NCBI GenBank assembly: GCA_002633005.1
Contig: NMRA01000072.1
Coordinates: 547,989 to 611,988, forward strand
Direction of reading: 5' to 3'
DNA: 64,000 bases
DNA from: Phoronis australis
Taxonomy: Eukaryota > Phoronida > Phoronidae
Shown: positions 13,401-28,400 of the stretch, one piece after another
How positions within the stretch are numbered: the stretch's first letter is position 1
Layout of the letters: every line of letters starts with the position of its first letter
Translations under genes and position numbers: made by a program
Notes under the pieces: model-generated
Told to the model about the DNA's origin: nothing
The model's database searches: none
What the model saw: only the letters and a program-made list of their open reading frames with translations

Positions 13401-16400
13401 AGTTGCAACGTAGAACTAGTGACTGAACTGAAGCTGTTGCGATTTTGTTGGGGCTGTCCCTTTGATTGTCCATCATTTATTAAGGTGATCACCTACTTGT
13501 ATGTAAAAGAGTTGTGGGTGCTTGCCGACGGCGTCCGTGACGATGCCCAGATACCGCATGTTAATACCATGAGAGTGCAGGTTCTCGGTTAACGTTGCCC
13601 CGTCCACGGGTGATGAGCTGTGGTCCATACAGTCACGAACCTGCACAGAAAGGGAACGTGGACATGAAAGTCTAGTATAAACAGTTTTACAAACAATAAG
13701 AATGTCCTGACATTGGTTAAGTGAATGGAATGTACTGAAAGTCCATATATAGTGACAAAAGAGCGAAGGCAGTTGTTGAAATTCACACTCAGGACCATTG
13801 AAATTTGAATGGATGTCAGATTTCGATAAATATGCACATTTTAAAAAATTACTAATAGGCAGTGAAGAACCGTCCATGTACAAGAAATTCAAATAGTCCA
13901 CTACAAATTCATTAAATTTAAAATGTGCCACAAAGCAAAACAGATGAATGTTGCAAGCAAAAGTTTAACTGTCCACTATCACCTTCATTTCTAGGAAAGA
14001 TGACGGCACATGGATTAGAAACACCAATGATAAAACCATACTTTGACAAAAACAAAACACGAATGAATAATCAACATCTTAAAGGAAATCATTGGAGATG
14101 TGGGTTCAGCTTACAAATGTAGGAATCTGATGTGTGACCACAAATTCAGCAGCAGTGCGCAGCATTTCTTTGTCTTTCTTGAGGTCTTCACCATCTGGGT
14201 CAACATGCTGCACGTCGGGCTGATAGACGTCTGGGTTGAACAGTATACTGAACTCTGGAAGCACATGGACAATACCGATGAATTGAGGGATACTGCCGAC
14301 ACCGTGTGGACGTCTTTGATAAACAGCGAAGGGAATTCAGGAGTTATTACACCTGTGACCACTTTTGGGGATCATTGAATAAAGGACGTACGGGAGAGTT
14401 GGTTTCAACGCCAAATTCTGCCACAGCCCAATGATAATTCTCAGGGTTAGGTTGAATCTGCAGGACAGGTTAGTGCATACAGTATCGGATGCAATGTAAA
14501 AATACATAAACATGCCCAATAGGAACACAGTCTTAGAAGTCCAGTTATCGCACAGTTCATCGCAAGTTTGTGCCCCTGATCCATTACAAGTCAATGAGCT
14601 TGGTATGCACAAGAACATTTATCACAACCTATGTAGTCACTTACAAAGAAAGGTTCCATTATATCCGAGCATTATTATCTCTAGGCTACCTTCAACACTA
14701 TGTACCCAACCTATAAATGACCAATACCTGTTTCGCTTAGAGATCCTACAAACTGACACGACTTCTTGATCACTTCCTTCGTAATATCTTCTTCACTGTC
14801 TGTAAACACAAAGCCAGTAAGTCGCGTGGAATTCCTAACCACGTATAACTTCAGACAAGAACAGAAATTCAAAACCATAACATTTAATATTACACAAGAT
14901 TCTTCTCAATTGGCACTAAAGTCATACCATTACAGTCTAGTTAGTTGGAGTTTCAATTTTTAGAACTAAAACTTTTCAAACATTTTCACTACATCAACAT
15001 AGAGCATATCACCACAGGAAGAAGTGAGAGATTGCTGCCAGCACTACAGAACCATGGCACCACTGAACCATGGCACCACTGAACCATGGCACCACTGAAC
15101 CATGGCACCACTGAACCATGGCACCACTGAACCATGGCACCACTGCTGCTTATAAAAGAACCTTCCTCTCACTTCGTACGGCACTGCACACACACCAAAC
15201 TCGACTGTGACACTGTGATCCTATCATCTCTGTGCGTTTCAATGGATTCAAAATACTGGGCACCTAAAACTGGCAGCAAATGATTGAGACTATCAAAATC
15301 TCTGTACGACACTAAGTGAGTACAAATCTGAAAAAGAACAACATGAATAGACAGGGTCACTACTGAGCCATGTCTTTGGAGTACGTTTTCCATCTATGCC
15401 CGTCCTTGACCAGTTACGTGAGGTCTTTAGGGCGGGCTTGCACATTCCAAGACAGATTTTGACAAGACGAACCCGTTTAACTAACCTTCTTTGGGTTTCT
15501 GTGGACTCATCAAGTCCTCCACCAGTTTCTTAGCCTCCGCCACTTTCTCTTTCTCTTTATCCTCGTCAGACGGCGTTAGACTTTTCTCACCGTCTCCCTC
15601 AACACCGCTAGACTTCTCCTCAGCAGACTACGGAAAACATGAAAACAATTTCCTGTTTTATTACCAGATGTTAATTTCAGTATGCTTGGAAACTCTTTAT
15701 ATTATGAACTAGTAAATGACATTTGGGATAGCTAAGTAACCTTGTAATTTGCTTTGGGGTGGTGACCTTGTAATACTGCTTTTACTCTGACTTGGAACTA
15801 GGATATACAGCGAATAACCAAGCAAGTAATACTAATTACAAGTAGCTACACACAAAAACCATGCAGAAAGACAGAACACCTTTAACACAATATTCACCAG
15901 GGAACTGGAGGTAAAAACTTGTTGCATAAAATCTACTGGAAGACAGCTCTTTACAAGTCACGTCATTATTCAAATATAGATTTTATAATTGGCTGCATGA
16001 GCCCGCTAACGAGCTACAACAGGCCGGCAGGGATTCGAATCTTACCTTCTCTGTCTTTTCATTCGCCTCCTTTGCCTTGTTGAGTCTGTACTGTTGGAAC
16101 ATGAGAGCTGCGTGCTTCACAAACATCACATAGCGAGACCTGAAAAAGTCATCACCAGGGTCAATATGACCAGTAGGATCTCATTTATTTCAAGTGTAAT
16201 TTGCTATGGCTATGCTCTAACACTGCGCGAGACGTTTGATAATGCACAAACAACAGCCACACCTCCACATTTATAGTTAATGCCAAAAGTATTCAGACAA
16301 AATGACTCCGAATTCCCAGTCATGACGGCTGGGCAAAAGCCAAACTCATCATCAGAATGATTTTCCCTTGAGAACCAGAATGAAGGGAAACTAACGGGAA

Positions 16401-19400
16401 AGTTATCTTTGCTGCTATAACGGGGAAACGGTATTTTTGTCAGATTACTTTTGACTCTTACTGTACATGACGCTGCTGTGCAGGCACGTCAGCTGCTAGT
16501 CAGAGCCCACAGCCAGCTGCCTATTAAACAGAGATCCAAATTACGCCTGATACTTACTCCACAAAGGCCTCAATTAATTCACTACGCAGACATGGCATCC
16601 TATGCTTGAACTGGCGAGGAAAGCCCAGCTCCACCATGGGCTTGCTGAACTCAATGTCAGTCACCGGGAAAAAGTTGACATCCGGCGGGAATGTCCGTAA
16701 CAAGTCGAGAATATAGTGTCGACGATCGTTTCCTACGATGCCCTTGCAGTCGACAGATGAAAACAATTCGATGACTTCTCCCTCCTTGTTGACTACTTTG
16801 TGAGGTCGAATTCGCAGCTGAGAGGCACTCTTTTTGAGCTGAAACACATTTATGGCAACAATTGGTTTACTTTATGAAATTGCCTAACATTAAGGACTTA
16901 TTGCCAGCAATTAGTAATTATGAGCCTGTGTAGCATTATCCATGAAACTGAGCAAACACGCATGACCTGCACAGGTTGTGTTCAATAGGGAGTACAGGAC
17001 ATTGTGTTTGCTCAATGGAAGAGAATGCAGCATCAAGATGCCGACCCTTTGCTGGTCTGTTCACGTCACTTCCTAATGTTCCAAGGACAGTTAATACACG
17101 ACTAAGCAACAGCAATTAACACGGGAAATGTATTTCCAGATAACCAAGATCTGCGTTTTTACAAATGACAAAAAAATGGTTGCGTTGCATTTAAATCGAT
17201 GTAAAATACTTTTAATAAAGTCTCCCAATACAGACAAAGAGTGGGCAGAGACGTACCAATTCTTGGTATTTTTCATGCGTCACCACGGTCTTGCCAAAGT
17301 CTATCGAGCCGTAGACCACAGACTGTTCTTGTTCTCTCTCCAAAATGCCTGGAAAACCAGAACAAAACCACTTGAATATAACTATTTATTGACAAAAACA
17401 AACCCGTTAATAAGACCAAAAAACATTTGGTTCTAGCCTACATTCCAACTCGTGGTGAAAGCTGAACGTCACTGCTTACACATTAATTTTAGCCACATGC
17501 TCCATCCTTTTTCTAAAGGCACACAAATGCCTGCAAGCTATAATTTTGTATGATGTGGCCAGCCAAGCCACCTATAATCACCTCTTCAGTGGCTTCCATC
17601 GACTGATAATAGTTACGACCACAGTATTGCATACTTCTTTCACCTAAACAAGCAGAGCATCAGTAACTGAAACATTCCTTATCATTGTAAACAATGTTCA
17701 GCACAAAAAGCACCAAACAAATATGCACCACATTGCATAACAGACGAGTGCAACAACCAGTGTACCCTACCAGGTATAATGGACTGTGCCGTGATCCTGT
17801 AACCCTTGTAGTCCACGATGACTGTGCCCAGGGTGTGCAGGCCGTCAAGATCTAGCTCAGAGTAGGCTCGCACTCCTTGTAGGTCATTGGCCTGCAAAAA
17901 AACCACAAATGTACCGCGGATCATTACAGAACCAGTGCTACCCCCCTTCAGAACAGAAAGTAATAAATAAACTTGGGACCATTTATTCACAGCCAATCTT
18001 TCAGAAAAGTAGATATGACAACTAAGGCATTGTATTCTGATAACAACAGGGGATTAATTGATGTTAATAAGCTTTGACAAAGACTGCTAATTCCATTACG
18101 TAAACCAATTATTAAAATCCTGATAGTTGGTGCTAAGTGGCAGATAGCATTCATGGTTCTGAACTGATGATAAATGCAGTAAAGCAACACAAGGAAATCC
18201 TTTATAAAGTTAAAATTTCCAGGTCTGACAGATTAACGATGACACAATGAGTGGACTTATTGATTTCATGGCATACCACGCTAGAAGTCCTACTCTACCC
18301 CATTTCCATTGTTTGCTCAAAAACAATTACGACGAAGTCAGCCAGAGTGTTTGACACCATTAGCAGTATCACACCAGTGATTGCGACATTATTGGCTGCT
18401 ACTGTGATAAGCGCAAATGAAATCCTGCGCAAATTGGAGCATTTGAAAAACACAGATGTCTCAGCCATTAGAAGTTTTTTGAATTTTGCAGTGCCACACA
18501 TTTTGTGGTATGAAAATAGCACAGGCCAATATGCTATAGAAAACACTTCAAACACCGAGAAATACAGAGCCAGTAGAGGTGACCAGTGAGCCATTCATAG
18601 CTGATTTACCGGAGCGGAGTAGGCAGCAGCATCACCGCCGTAGTCCTTATAGTGGTCCTTCACGTCGAAGCCAAGACTGAAGAAAATGTTGTTCCAAATA
18701 AACATCTGCATTCTGAAATGGCAGACAAAATGAAATGTAGAAACAGCAACAAATACCAGAACTTATAAAGAGCTAATGTTTCTGCATGATGACACAAAGT
18801 GAATTTCACTTCCAAATTGAACACCTGGGGCACTAGCAAGAAATGCAAAATCCATCATTTGGGCGTCTTCAATTCATTCACAGGTCTGAACTCTCTGACT
18901 TCCTTCCGACACTTGACACCAACTGAAATTCATGAGAGGAAACTTTGGAATCCACTTTGATGGAATAATTAGCTAATCTCTCTCGAGAAAATGCGGCCTC
19001 AGTACCTTCTCAGTCGCCAAAAAATATCCAGGACATTCAGTAATTCACATTTCAAAACTAAACTACACTTTTCACCGATTACAGTGTGTAGATCACATTA
19101 CGCTAATGATTATCCACGTTTCCACAACACATACTTCGAGTCCTCTCCAGGGTTGATGGCCATCAGGTTTCCGTCAATTACTGACATTGCTCCACGGGTG
19201 GCAGCACCAACAAAGTCGCTGTTCACCTGAAGATGAAAAACAATCAATGAACAATGAATGAGATGAACAGAAGCCCAATCTTGGCTCAATTCAAAGGAAC
19301 CTTATACAGCTAACAGTTAAAGATACCTTGTCCGCTTCACAAAATTAGGTTAAATGAAACAAATTTTAATGCAAACCAACAAACAGAATTCATTCACTCA

Positions 19401-22400
19401 ACATTTGGATACTTCAAAATTGACCAGTTCTGAATTGAGAATTTTAAGTTTAATTTTTGAATTTCTGGTGGCACACCAATAAGGAAACAAGATTTCACCA
19501 CAGTAAAGTAAAATGAAACTACGTAACACATACACAAGCCTGAATAGACTACAAGCACGACAGTGCTCTTTATCAAACTTCCATCAGATTTGTTAGTAAA
19601 AATGGTTGCAGCTAACGAATTACTCTGATTTCAAACTTAAGAAAAAATAATACACAACTCCAACAGCTTCAGTAGAACTATCAATGCAAGATACATTTAT
19701 TACAGAAACGACCACTGTTTGTACTAACGCAAGCAGACGTCATAGAAACCCTTTCAGTGAATAAGGAATCATGCTTAAGACATATTACTTTGAATATAGG
19801 CCTCTCCCTGTTCAGTCTCTCGGGCAGGTTTTTCTTGGGTAACTCCTTGAGAGCCTGGAATTCCTCATTCCAGTCACGTGTATGTCCAGGTATGGTCTCC
19901 TCGTACCCCAGGCGTGATGAGAACCCTGCAGGTAAAATGCAGGTGAGTCATAGACAGGGAGAGAAAGGTGAGATAGAAGTTCTCAGGATCGAAACACTAA
20001 TTCAAAAGTGACAAGTATAAAAATTCAAACATTAACAGAAGGAGCATGCAGTGAATGACAAAATGGAGCAGTACAGAAAATATATATTCCACTGACTGGG
20101 ACATACAAACTTGAATTTGGTAAATACGTAAGTCCATGTGAACTAAAACCTGAACTTGAGAGCAAGCACCTTACATCCATGGCCAAAACAAGTTCAACTG
20201 AGGCAAAAATAAAACATACCATCTTCCATCCGTATGTAGTCTATTGGGTGATCAAGAGGGGGCGCTAGCCAGCTGTAGACTTGGTAGGGTGTGGGTATTC
20301 TCTCAAACGGGTGTTTCTGAGACCTGAAAGGCAAACCAAAATCTAAGAAAAAACTCAAAGTAACACACCCAAGTACAAAGTGCATATATTACTGCTTTGT
20401 ATTAAGAAGTTTGCAAGGCAACTCGTACTACATTGCAACAAGACGTTTATTAAACCTAAAAAGCAGAACATTTAGAACCTAAAAAAATTTCCCCATAAAA
20501 ATAAATGTCATAAATACAAAGCTGTGTTTACCACTTCCAGTTTAAATCTCGTCTACATAAACATCACTTAACTCAGTCTGTATTTGCAGTTTTTGATGAA
20601 CAGATAAACAAGACAACTTCAAACATACCTTTTCTTCAGAAGTAGGGCAAAATTTTTCTTAAATCCCGGACTTATCTGAAAATAGAATTATAATCATGTT
20701 TATATGTGGAGAGTGACCAACCTCAAGTAAGTTTAATAGACCAACCTGGAATGTCACTGACCAAAGACTTACTGATGATTTCCGTCTCTGATTTCATGCC
20801 CACATTCATGGTGTTTCTCTCCTCCGTTACAAGCAAAAATATTGTGGTACTGCCCAACTAATTGTGTCTAATAGTAGATTCGAGGACATTTTATACCTTT
20901 GCTATGTAGAAAATACCATAGAATTCCCCAGTTGAGGAGGTTAATATAAAAGCAAATTTTTCACACATAGGATGAGACCTAGCCTGTAGTCTTGACTATG
21001 CTGGACCTATTTTTATCTTATATTTTTGGCATTAGTTTTATATGGTCAACTGTTTTACGATGTATTTTTACAAGACAAAGTATTAATAGTGTATCTGCAA
21101 TAAAGTTTATTATATCATACAGACTTTGAAAAAATTATGCAAGCTTCCATGACCGTAGTGTACTCAGATCGACAATTTGTAAAATCATTGATGAGGGCAA
21201 TACTCCATGGCACCACAGAAAACTTGCCTACCTGCTGCAGTAAATCCACCAGTGAGTGATTGAGGTGCTTCTGTCCAGCTGCCTTGGGATTGAACTCTTC
21301 ATCTGTTGACCTGAGGAGACAAGTGTAGGTAAAGGTTCACTCACAACAGTCATTTTCCGACACAGAGGCATCATATCACCTTGTCGCTAGATGGCAACAG
21401 GGTATTTGGTAGACAACACTTAGCATTCTCGGATGGTGATTTAACATAGTGGGTCTTCCTTTTTATAACTTTTCTGAGACCATCGTGCTGTCAGATTAAA
21501 TGCATCATTTACCGGTTTTCAAGCACAAAGTGGAAGAAAACTGCCACGTTTTTGCATCACCTCACATAAGGTCTATAGCCCTGCACATGGAAAAACAGCA
21601 TGAAGTCTTACAAACCTCAGTCTAATTCCCACTGTGCAGTAACAGGTTAGCATCATGACGCCAAGGGAAGAGGGAGAAAAATCTACATTGCTGTACATCT
21701 CACAAATGATCTATTGCTATTGGTGTGAAGTAGGACATCACAACGATTCACATGAAGAGTCACATGAAAATGACCAAGGTCTCAAAACAGCTGCGGATGA
21801 AAGCTTCAGCCATTTCCTGTGGGAATGTCTTGCACACCAGAAATAGATATTGGGTCAAGTGAACGACACTTTGTGCTCTCACAATGTTAAAGAGTTACAT
21901 GTGGAATGTTTCTTACTCGTCCTATTTTCAAAAGCAAAAACACTACTCTCTCCATTCAGCTCCTTCAAAGTGTACAAAAAACTTTTCTTGGTCAAAATGG
22001 CAACCATTGTGAACGGTCATTAGGTTGATCAAAGATGGGCTGACAAAGTTTTTAATCTTTTGTTTCTTGCATATAAGGACTCAGAATTATAATGTCAAAT
22101 GTCTAAAGCTGGATATAATGTTGAAGGTCATTTCTGGACCAAGTACCAATATGTTATGTACTTACAATCATTTCAATTCATTATTAAAGGTTGTAATTCA
22201 ACCAAACACTACTCATAAATCAGCCTCCATGGCTTTGAAGAATTGCCCAATCCAACCTTGTCTGCAACTGGTTCATGGCAACCTCTGCAGCTGTGAACTG
22301 CATCTTTTATTGGTGAATCTCAGGTGGACTACTCCATAATGACCAGAGCCCCTCGTCCTCCTAGCTCCTTATTTTGGCCCTCACATTTCTTTTACAAGCA

Positions 22401-25400
22401 TAGTACACTCGTGGGCTAAATACTTGGTATTTTCATTTAACATTTAAATACGGCCACAACAGAAGGGTCAACTTACTGGTTGACGTAGAACCCACGGGAT
22501 GAGGCAGTAATGTGATACTTCTTATCTTCCAGCGTTATAACAACCAGGTAAAGCAAGTCCCCTGTAAATAAAAAAGCTTTTAAGTGATACGAGTGAGAAA
22601 AATTAAAGCTGCATTTTGCCCTGTGTAGCAGGTTAAAAAATGAAAATCTAATTAAGCATTGTACTCTCATAACGTTCCTTACTTTGATAGGATTCCATTT
22701 TCATTACTAACATTGCAACAACCAACTATTCAAGTAAATTCAAGTAAACACTTCAGAGTTTATTGGGGTTGGCCCATCCTCAAATTGCGAATTAGAAAAT
22801 GGCATGTATGAGCATTGTCTGGAGATGGAATACTATTTGATTTTCATTTTTGAGTCAGCTATACGGGGCGAAAGGCAGATTCAACTACTATAAAATAAAA
22901 AAAATAAGTATAATAAGCTTACAGCTGGTAGTATTTTATATATTTCACTACTAACTTATTAACACATTGCATTTGAACACAAGTAACAAAGATTGTGCAT
23001 ACAGATAAGGGCTAACAACCAGTATTTCCACTCTGTTGGGACAAGTGAAATATATAAGTCTTGAGAATAACAAAATATATGGCCTCCACTGGGAAAATAG
23101 AATTTTGAACTGGTTTGTTTTACAAAGAAATTTTCTCATTTTCAAAGCAAACTCACTAAAGTAAAACCAAGATCAACATCTACTTAAATTTCCTGAAAGT
23201 GTGCACTGGTTTGATGTAGGACTATATTTACTAAATTTAAATGGAGACAAATAATAACAAGAACTCAAAGAATGTTTGAAACTGCAGGTTTTTGGGCCTC
23301 TGAAAGCGAGTGCAATCACATTTTAATGGATTTCAACAAAACCAAACTAACCGTGTAACTTTCTGTGACCAGGTGGTGGGTTCCAACCACTGTAAGTCAG
23401 CACCTTGACACATAAGGGCGCTTTGAGGTCTTTCAGGTTGGGGTGCAGTGGCAACAGAGGTCTCTCACGGCAGCTGGGCATGATGTACTCCGGGGGTGTG
23501 CAATCGATAGACCCCTCACGCTGCTTGCGCCTGTCTAGATAAGCATCAAGTTCAACAAATTAAAACACAAACACTCAACCATGAACAAGGTAAATGTGAC
23601 TTTATCTTTTTCAGCGGGAACATCTGTACAAGCACAAACCTGAGAGCAATTTTCATAGCACCTTTACAGAAAGTACAAAGGGTATCTTTAGACAATAGAT
23701 ACTAACAATTGGCAATTACATGAGGACCTTTTTCAAACAATCCTAAAGCACACAAGAACTTTAATTAGAGCAAGCAAAACCACGCAGAAAATATGCAAAC
23801 AGTGACTGTGTGTCAAACTAAGTCGATGCGACCTGTTGCACAAGGTCATTCAACAACCGAATCGCTCAGTCACCAAATACAACGCAAGTGCACTGACCGG
23901 ATTGTTACAAAAAATGGCAGAGCTCAACGTATTTATTATGAGGATGATAATTCATTCAAGTTAATAGGGTTCGTACGCAGATTATACACCTGCACACAGT
24001 CCATGTGGGTCATGTCATTTCACATTCATGGCACTAAGTTACACAGAGTCATTATCATTAATTACACAATATGTCCTATTTGTTTCCTACCCTCAAATCT
24101 GCATAACAAAGCAGCAGGTGGAAAGTACGGGTAGCCAAGGATATACCCCCATATTTGTATACACACCTGCGTCACCTGCCAGGATTGTGTTGACAAAGGA
24201 GAGAGAGCTGAAGTTGATGCCACTGTAGGCATCCGAAGTGTCGACAGACGAGCGCATCAGGTCGCGTATGTGACGGACATGGAGTCTGGCCTCACGCACT
24301 GTGTACGGCTCTGCACGAAAACGGTGTTAATGGAGGGAAGAGCAGCAATGGTGGAAAAGGTTTAATTTGTGTTTCCACAGGGACCATGACAACCATGTTT
24401 TAAGGAAATTTACCTATGTTAATGATACTGTTGTTTCCCAAAGAATTTCACTAGAAACACACGACCCAATTAATGGCACAATGGTATAAAGTAAAAAAAT
24501 CAAATTCTACAGGCTTTCAACTTTCAGAATTTATATATCTTTGCTGAGAGTTAAAATCTATAGCTTTGAGGATATTTGGCAAAATGCACAAACTTGTCAG
24601 ACAATAAGGTCCTGCATATCCTTTACCATATTTTCACTTTTGCATTGCCTGTAATCTTTGTTTGATCTTTTCACATTGTTGATAGATCATTCACAGAATA
24701 GTATGTTCATTCATAGACTATCGCAACACACGGGTTTGGTTCTTCGGTGTTATTTTCACCACAACACTTGAAACCATGTGAACTGAGGTGGAACAGCAAC
24801 CTGGCTTGATTTGACCTAAACATTGTCATTTGGTATAAATCCCTCCTATGCCGCTCCTCAACATAATACACTTAATTGCACGTTACAGTAAAAAAAAATT
24901 TAAGTTTGAGACATAACACTAATTCCAGTTCCTTTCAACATTTCTGAATAAAAAATATACTGTGAAGTACTACTACCACTGAGAGTGAAGCTGTTTTCAT
25001 ACAATTATTTCAGCTATGAAGTAAACACGTGAAAAACACAAATTCAGCAATTATTTTATGGTAAAATCTCATTAATTTAAATTGATGACACAATAAAATT
25101 TTGTTTCCTTCATATTTTTTTCCACAAAAAAAACAAGCGACGTCAAACAAAAGCTTTGTCATTTTTAATTTCTCATCTACAGCTGCTAGTGCCTAATATT
25201 TTGATAAATTGCAGACAGGCTACACAAAGTTAAAAGCTTCTGAAAAGTGAAAAATGAACAATTTTGACAATTATTTTTGTCCGAAATTGGTGAGATTTGA
25301 CCGTAGGCACAAATATTAGAATATTACAACAGCTGGACTCCGTGCTTGACTACACAGACGAAGGAAGTGTCACTTCTACCCATGATGCTTTCCTACCTTC

Positions 25401-28400
25401 AACCACCTTTATAACCGAGTTGTCCTTCAGACCCTCAACATTCTTTAGTTCCTGGTAGTGGTCCAGTGTGTTGCCATTCAGCTGGAGCGAGAAGCATGTC
25501 CGACAGCACGTTTCTTCCTTGTCCACCAGGATTGTACGCACATCCTGCACGAGTTCTTCTGAGCTCAGCTAAAACAATGAGAGAATCGAGTTTCATCTAT
25601 TGATGACGGTAACTTAAATGCCATTCCAGACATCAAATTCTCGTAACTCCACGAGTTGAGTGATTAACTCAAAACTAATTCAGGATTACCAGACTTCCTT
25701 TCTCATGAACATTAAAGGCATATTCTCAGGAACATTCTTTTTTATGAAAATTTGTTTCTCACAAGTAACACATACTTTCTCATCCATCACTGTTCTTCTC
25801 ATAACCCATTTACTCTCTGTCTCTCTCACTAGCCACAATACCCTTTTCATAAATCATTGCCAAAAGAACATCTTAATTGAGAATGTCCATGTAATGTTGA
25901 TTAAAAAATGACTTCCCAGAATCCACTTGTATAATGGTGAGTTGTTATTACAGACTTGCACAAGCGAACTAAACAGGTACATCAACAGTTAACCATTAGA
26001 ATAAAAGGCCTTTCCCACTGCTTCCGAAGCTTCAATATTACCGAACACTAAACTTTTGGTCTTTTATCGAAGTTAAACACGCTAATTAACTCCGAAGTTA
26101 AGAGGTGGGTTTAACAGCGAAGTGTCGATGCTTCCATATAATGAAAACACATAACTTCGATGCCATCGTAGTTATCGGCAGGTTTCACTGTGTTCGCCAA
26201 CAGTGGGTGGTAACTAGTTAATATTTGTTAATATTTTGTACCAATATTTGTCATTTTGGCAGTGTAAGCATTCTGTTTCAGTTTGTCCACATATTTTCTA
26301 GATTCTTTGATTAAAAAATCACTGAACGATTGAGAGTGATTTAATTTTCACGTAGAATTTTGAAGTAGCTGAATTTTAAGTCCACGATTAGCCAGAATTT
26401 ATCAAACAAGCGCACAATTGATAAATATATTCAACAGTTAACAGTAAAGGACTAAGAGCACACAATCGGACAGTTCACACGACCCATCGTGAAAAGTACG
26501 GTATGGAAATAAATCTCCAATATGAGTTTGAAAATATTTAGTTATTTTGTTCTAAAGATCAGAGCTTGCAATAAATTTTATAGCTGGCAATAAAACGATC
26601 ATTCACACCCATACTACTTAGTATGGGGACACAACGAAATGTATTAGCAGCCATTTTCAATGACTTTTAGGAGCTGTCAAGTCTAGTTTTAGATCTTGTT
26701 GATATAAAACAGTGTTTAATATTTGAGAAATATTACGAACACTAAAACCGCCCATGTCCCAATCTTTAGAATCAAGAAAATTCGAATTCAGCCTGAATTA
26801 CAGAGTTCCAAATTTTAGAGACTTCTCAAAACTAGACCACTTTTAACGTAATTAAAAAGTCTAATTGCCTTGGTAGTTGGTTTCCACATTGGAGAGGTAA
26901 TTTACTTTGAGAGGAATTCCAACTACACCTCTAAAAATGTGTCTAGAATGAAAACAGCAAGATGACCTAATGAAGATGTACACATTGCATTTTTTATATC
27001 CAATAACGAAAAACATGCGCTTAAGTGATTGACAGTGCAGTGCAGACTTGGCAAACTACCCAACTTACTTGCGTAAGTTAGTATCTGGATAACTCCCAAA
27101 GTACTACACTTCACAGATTTCACCAAGGCTTTTGACCTAGGCAGCTGGGGCATGCAAGTGTTCTTAGCTGAGCAATTAACAGACCCTAGATATCAACCTT
27201 GTAGACTGTTCATTATGAGATACCTCATTTTTCAGCCTGACTTCTAAATCAATAACATCTCTTCTACCTAGTGGTCTTTGAGTTGTTGGAATTCCACAAG
27301 TCGTGATAACCAATATGCACAAATTCAGAACATGATATGGTGAACAAGAACAATTTTAGATTTAACATTTACACATGAAAATTAGCACCAAAACAATGCT
27401 TTGCCATTTTCAAATCCATTACTGCAGCTACTATCAAACAAAATTGAAAAAAAAAACAATACACAGAGCCTTTGAAAACTTCCAATTCCTTTGTTCAAAA
27501 TGGTGAGATTTGACTGTAAGCAGATGCACCACAATCTGTGCTGAGCTCGGCTTGAATTATGTAAAAATTCATGGTTAAAGGTCTGGCTTAACAACCTACA
27601 CACCCACTGCTAAATGGCACCTGGAAGTGTAAATTATTTACAATACCAAAGGTGTGGGTAGCACTGAACTCATACCACTGAACTTAGTTTTTAAGTTAAT
27701 GCTGGCAGATGGTTAAACACACTTTCAGTCTATTGATTGACAAGAAATGTAATCTGGACATGCACACTAATTCTGATAGAATTAGCTACCATAGTCCCTG
27801 GCAGCCAAGTGTAAGACATCAGGCAAGTTTTATAATGTAGTGATTCCTCCAGGGCGCTCAAAATCAAATTAAGTTTACCAATTATCATGTATTGATGAGT
27901 TGAATGAAAAGAAACTTTTATCAAAACATCCACATATATGCTCTTCAAAGTCAACAAAGATGAATATAATTTAAGAACACAGATTACAAAACTGACGAGT
28001 GATAAACACGGCAACTTTTCAAATCTGTAGGTTCTCAAAATAAGGGCCCTTGACAGTTTTCAAAAGTTCTCAAGATACAAATGAGTACTTTAAACACAAT
28101 GTGATAAGCCAGTTCACAACTGTTTACTGCAAGAAGTTCGCATTGAGAACTAAAGCTGCAGTTTGTTCTGTTTTGCAGGCTAAAAACGAAACTCGATTTA
28201 CGGTAAAAATTCTTCAGTTTGAGACAGTGAAAAAATAATTATTTTGCTCAAGGTCAGAGCATGTCCCAAATCCAAGAAATAGACAACAATGGCCTTCCCA
28301 AATTCAAGAATCACCAGAAAGACGGGAAAATTACCCACCCAAAAGACTGAAAACACATTGTCAGAAATTCTAAATAGTAAACGCCAAAAGCTCCTTTATA

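Noticed and set aside
14100-15160. CRISPR-like reading of the regularly spaced 16 bp minisatellite
   Set aside because: The copies are directly adjacent with no unique spacers, and the host is an animal.
16001-16045. tRNA-like sequence (GGGATTCGAATC with a D-arm-like GAGCTAC) beside CLUH exon 16
   Set aside because: The D-arm-like part and the T-arm-like part are in an order and orientation that cannot form one tRNA on either strand.
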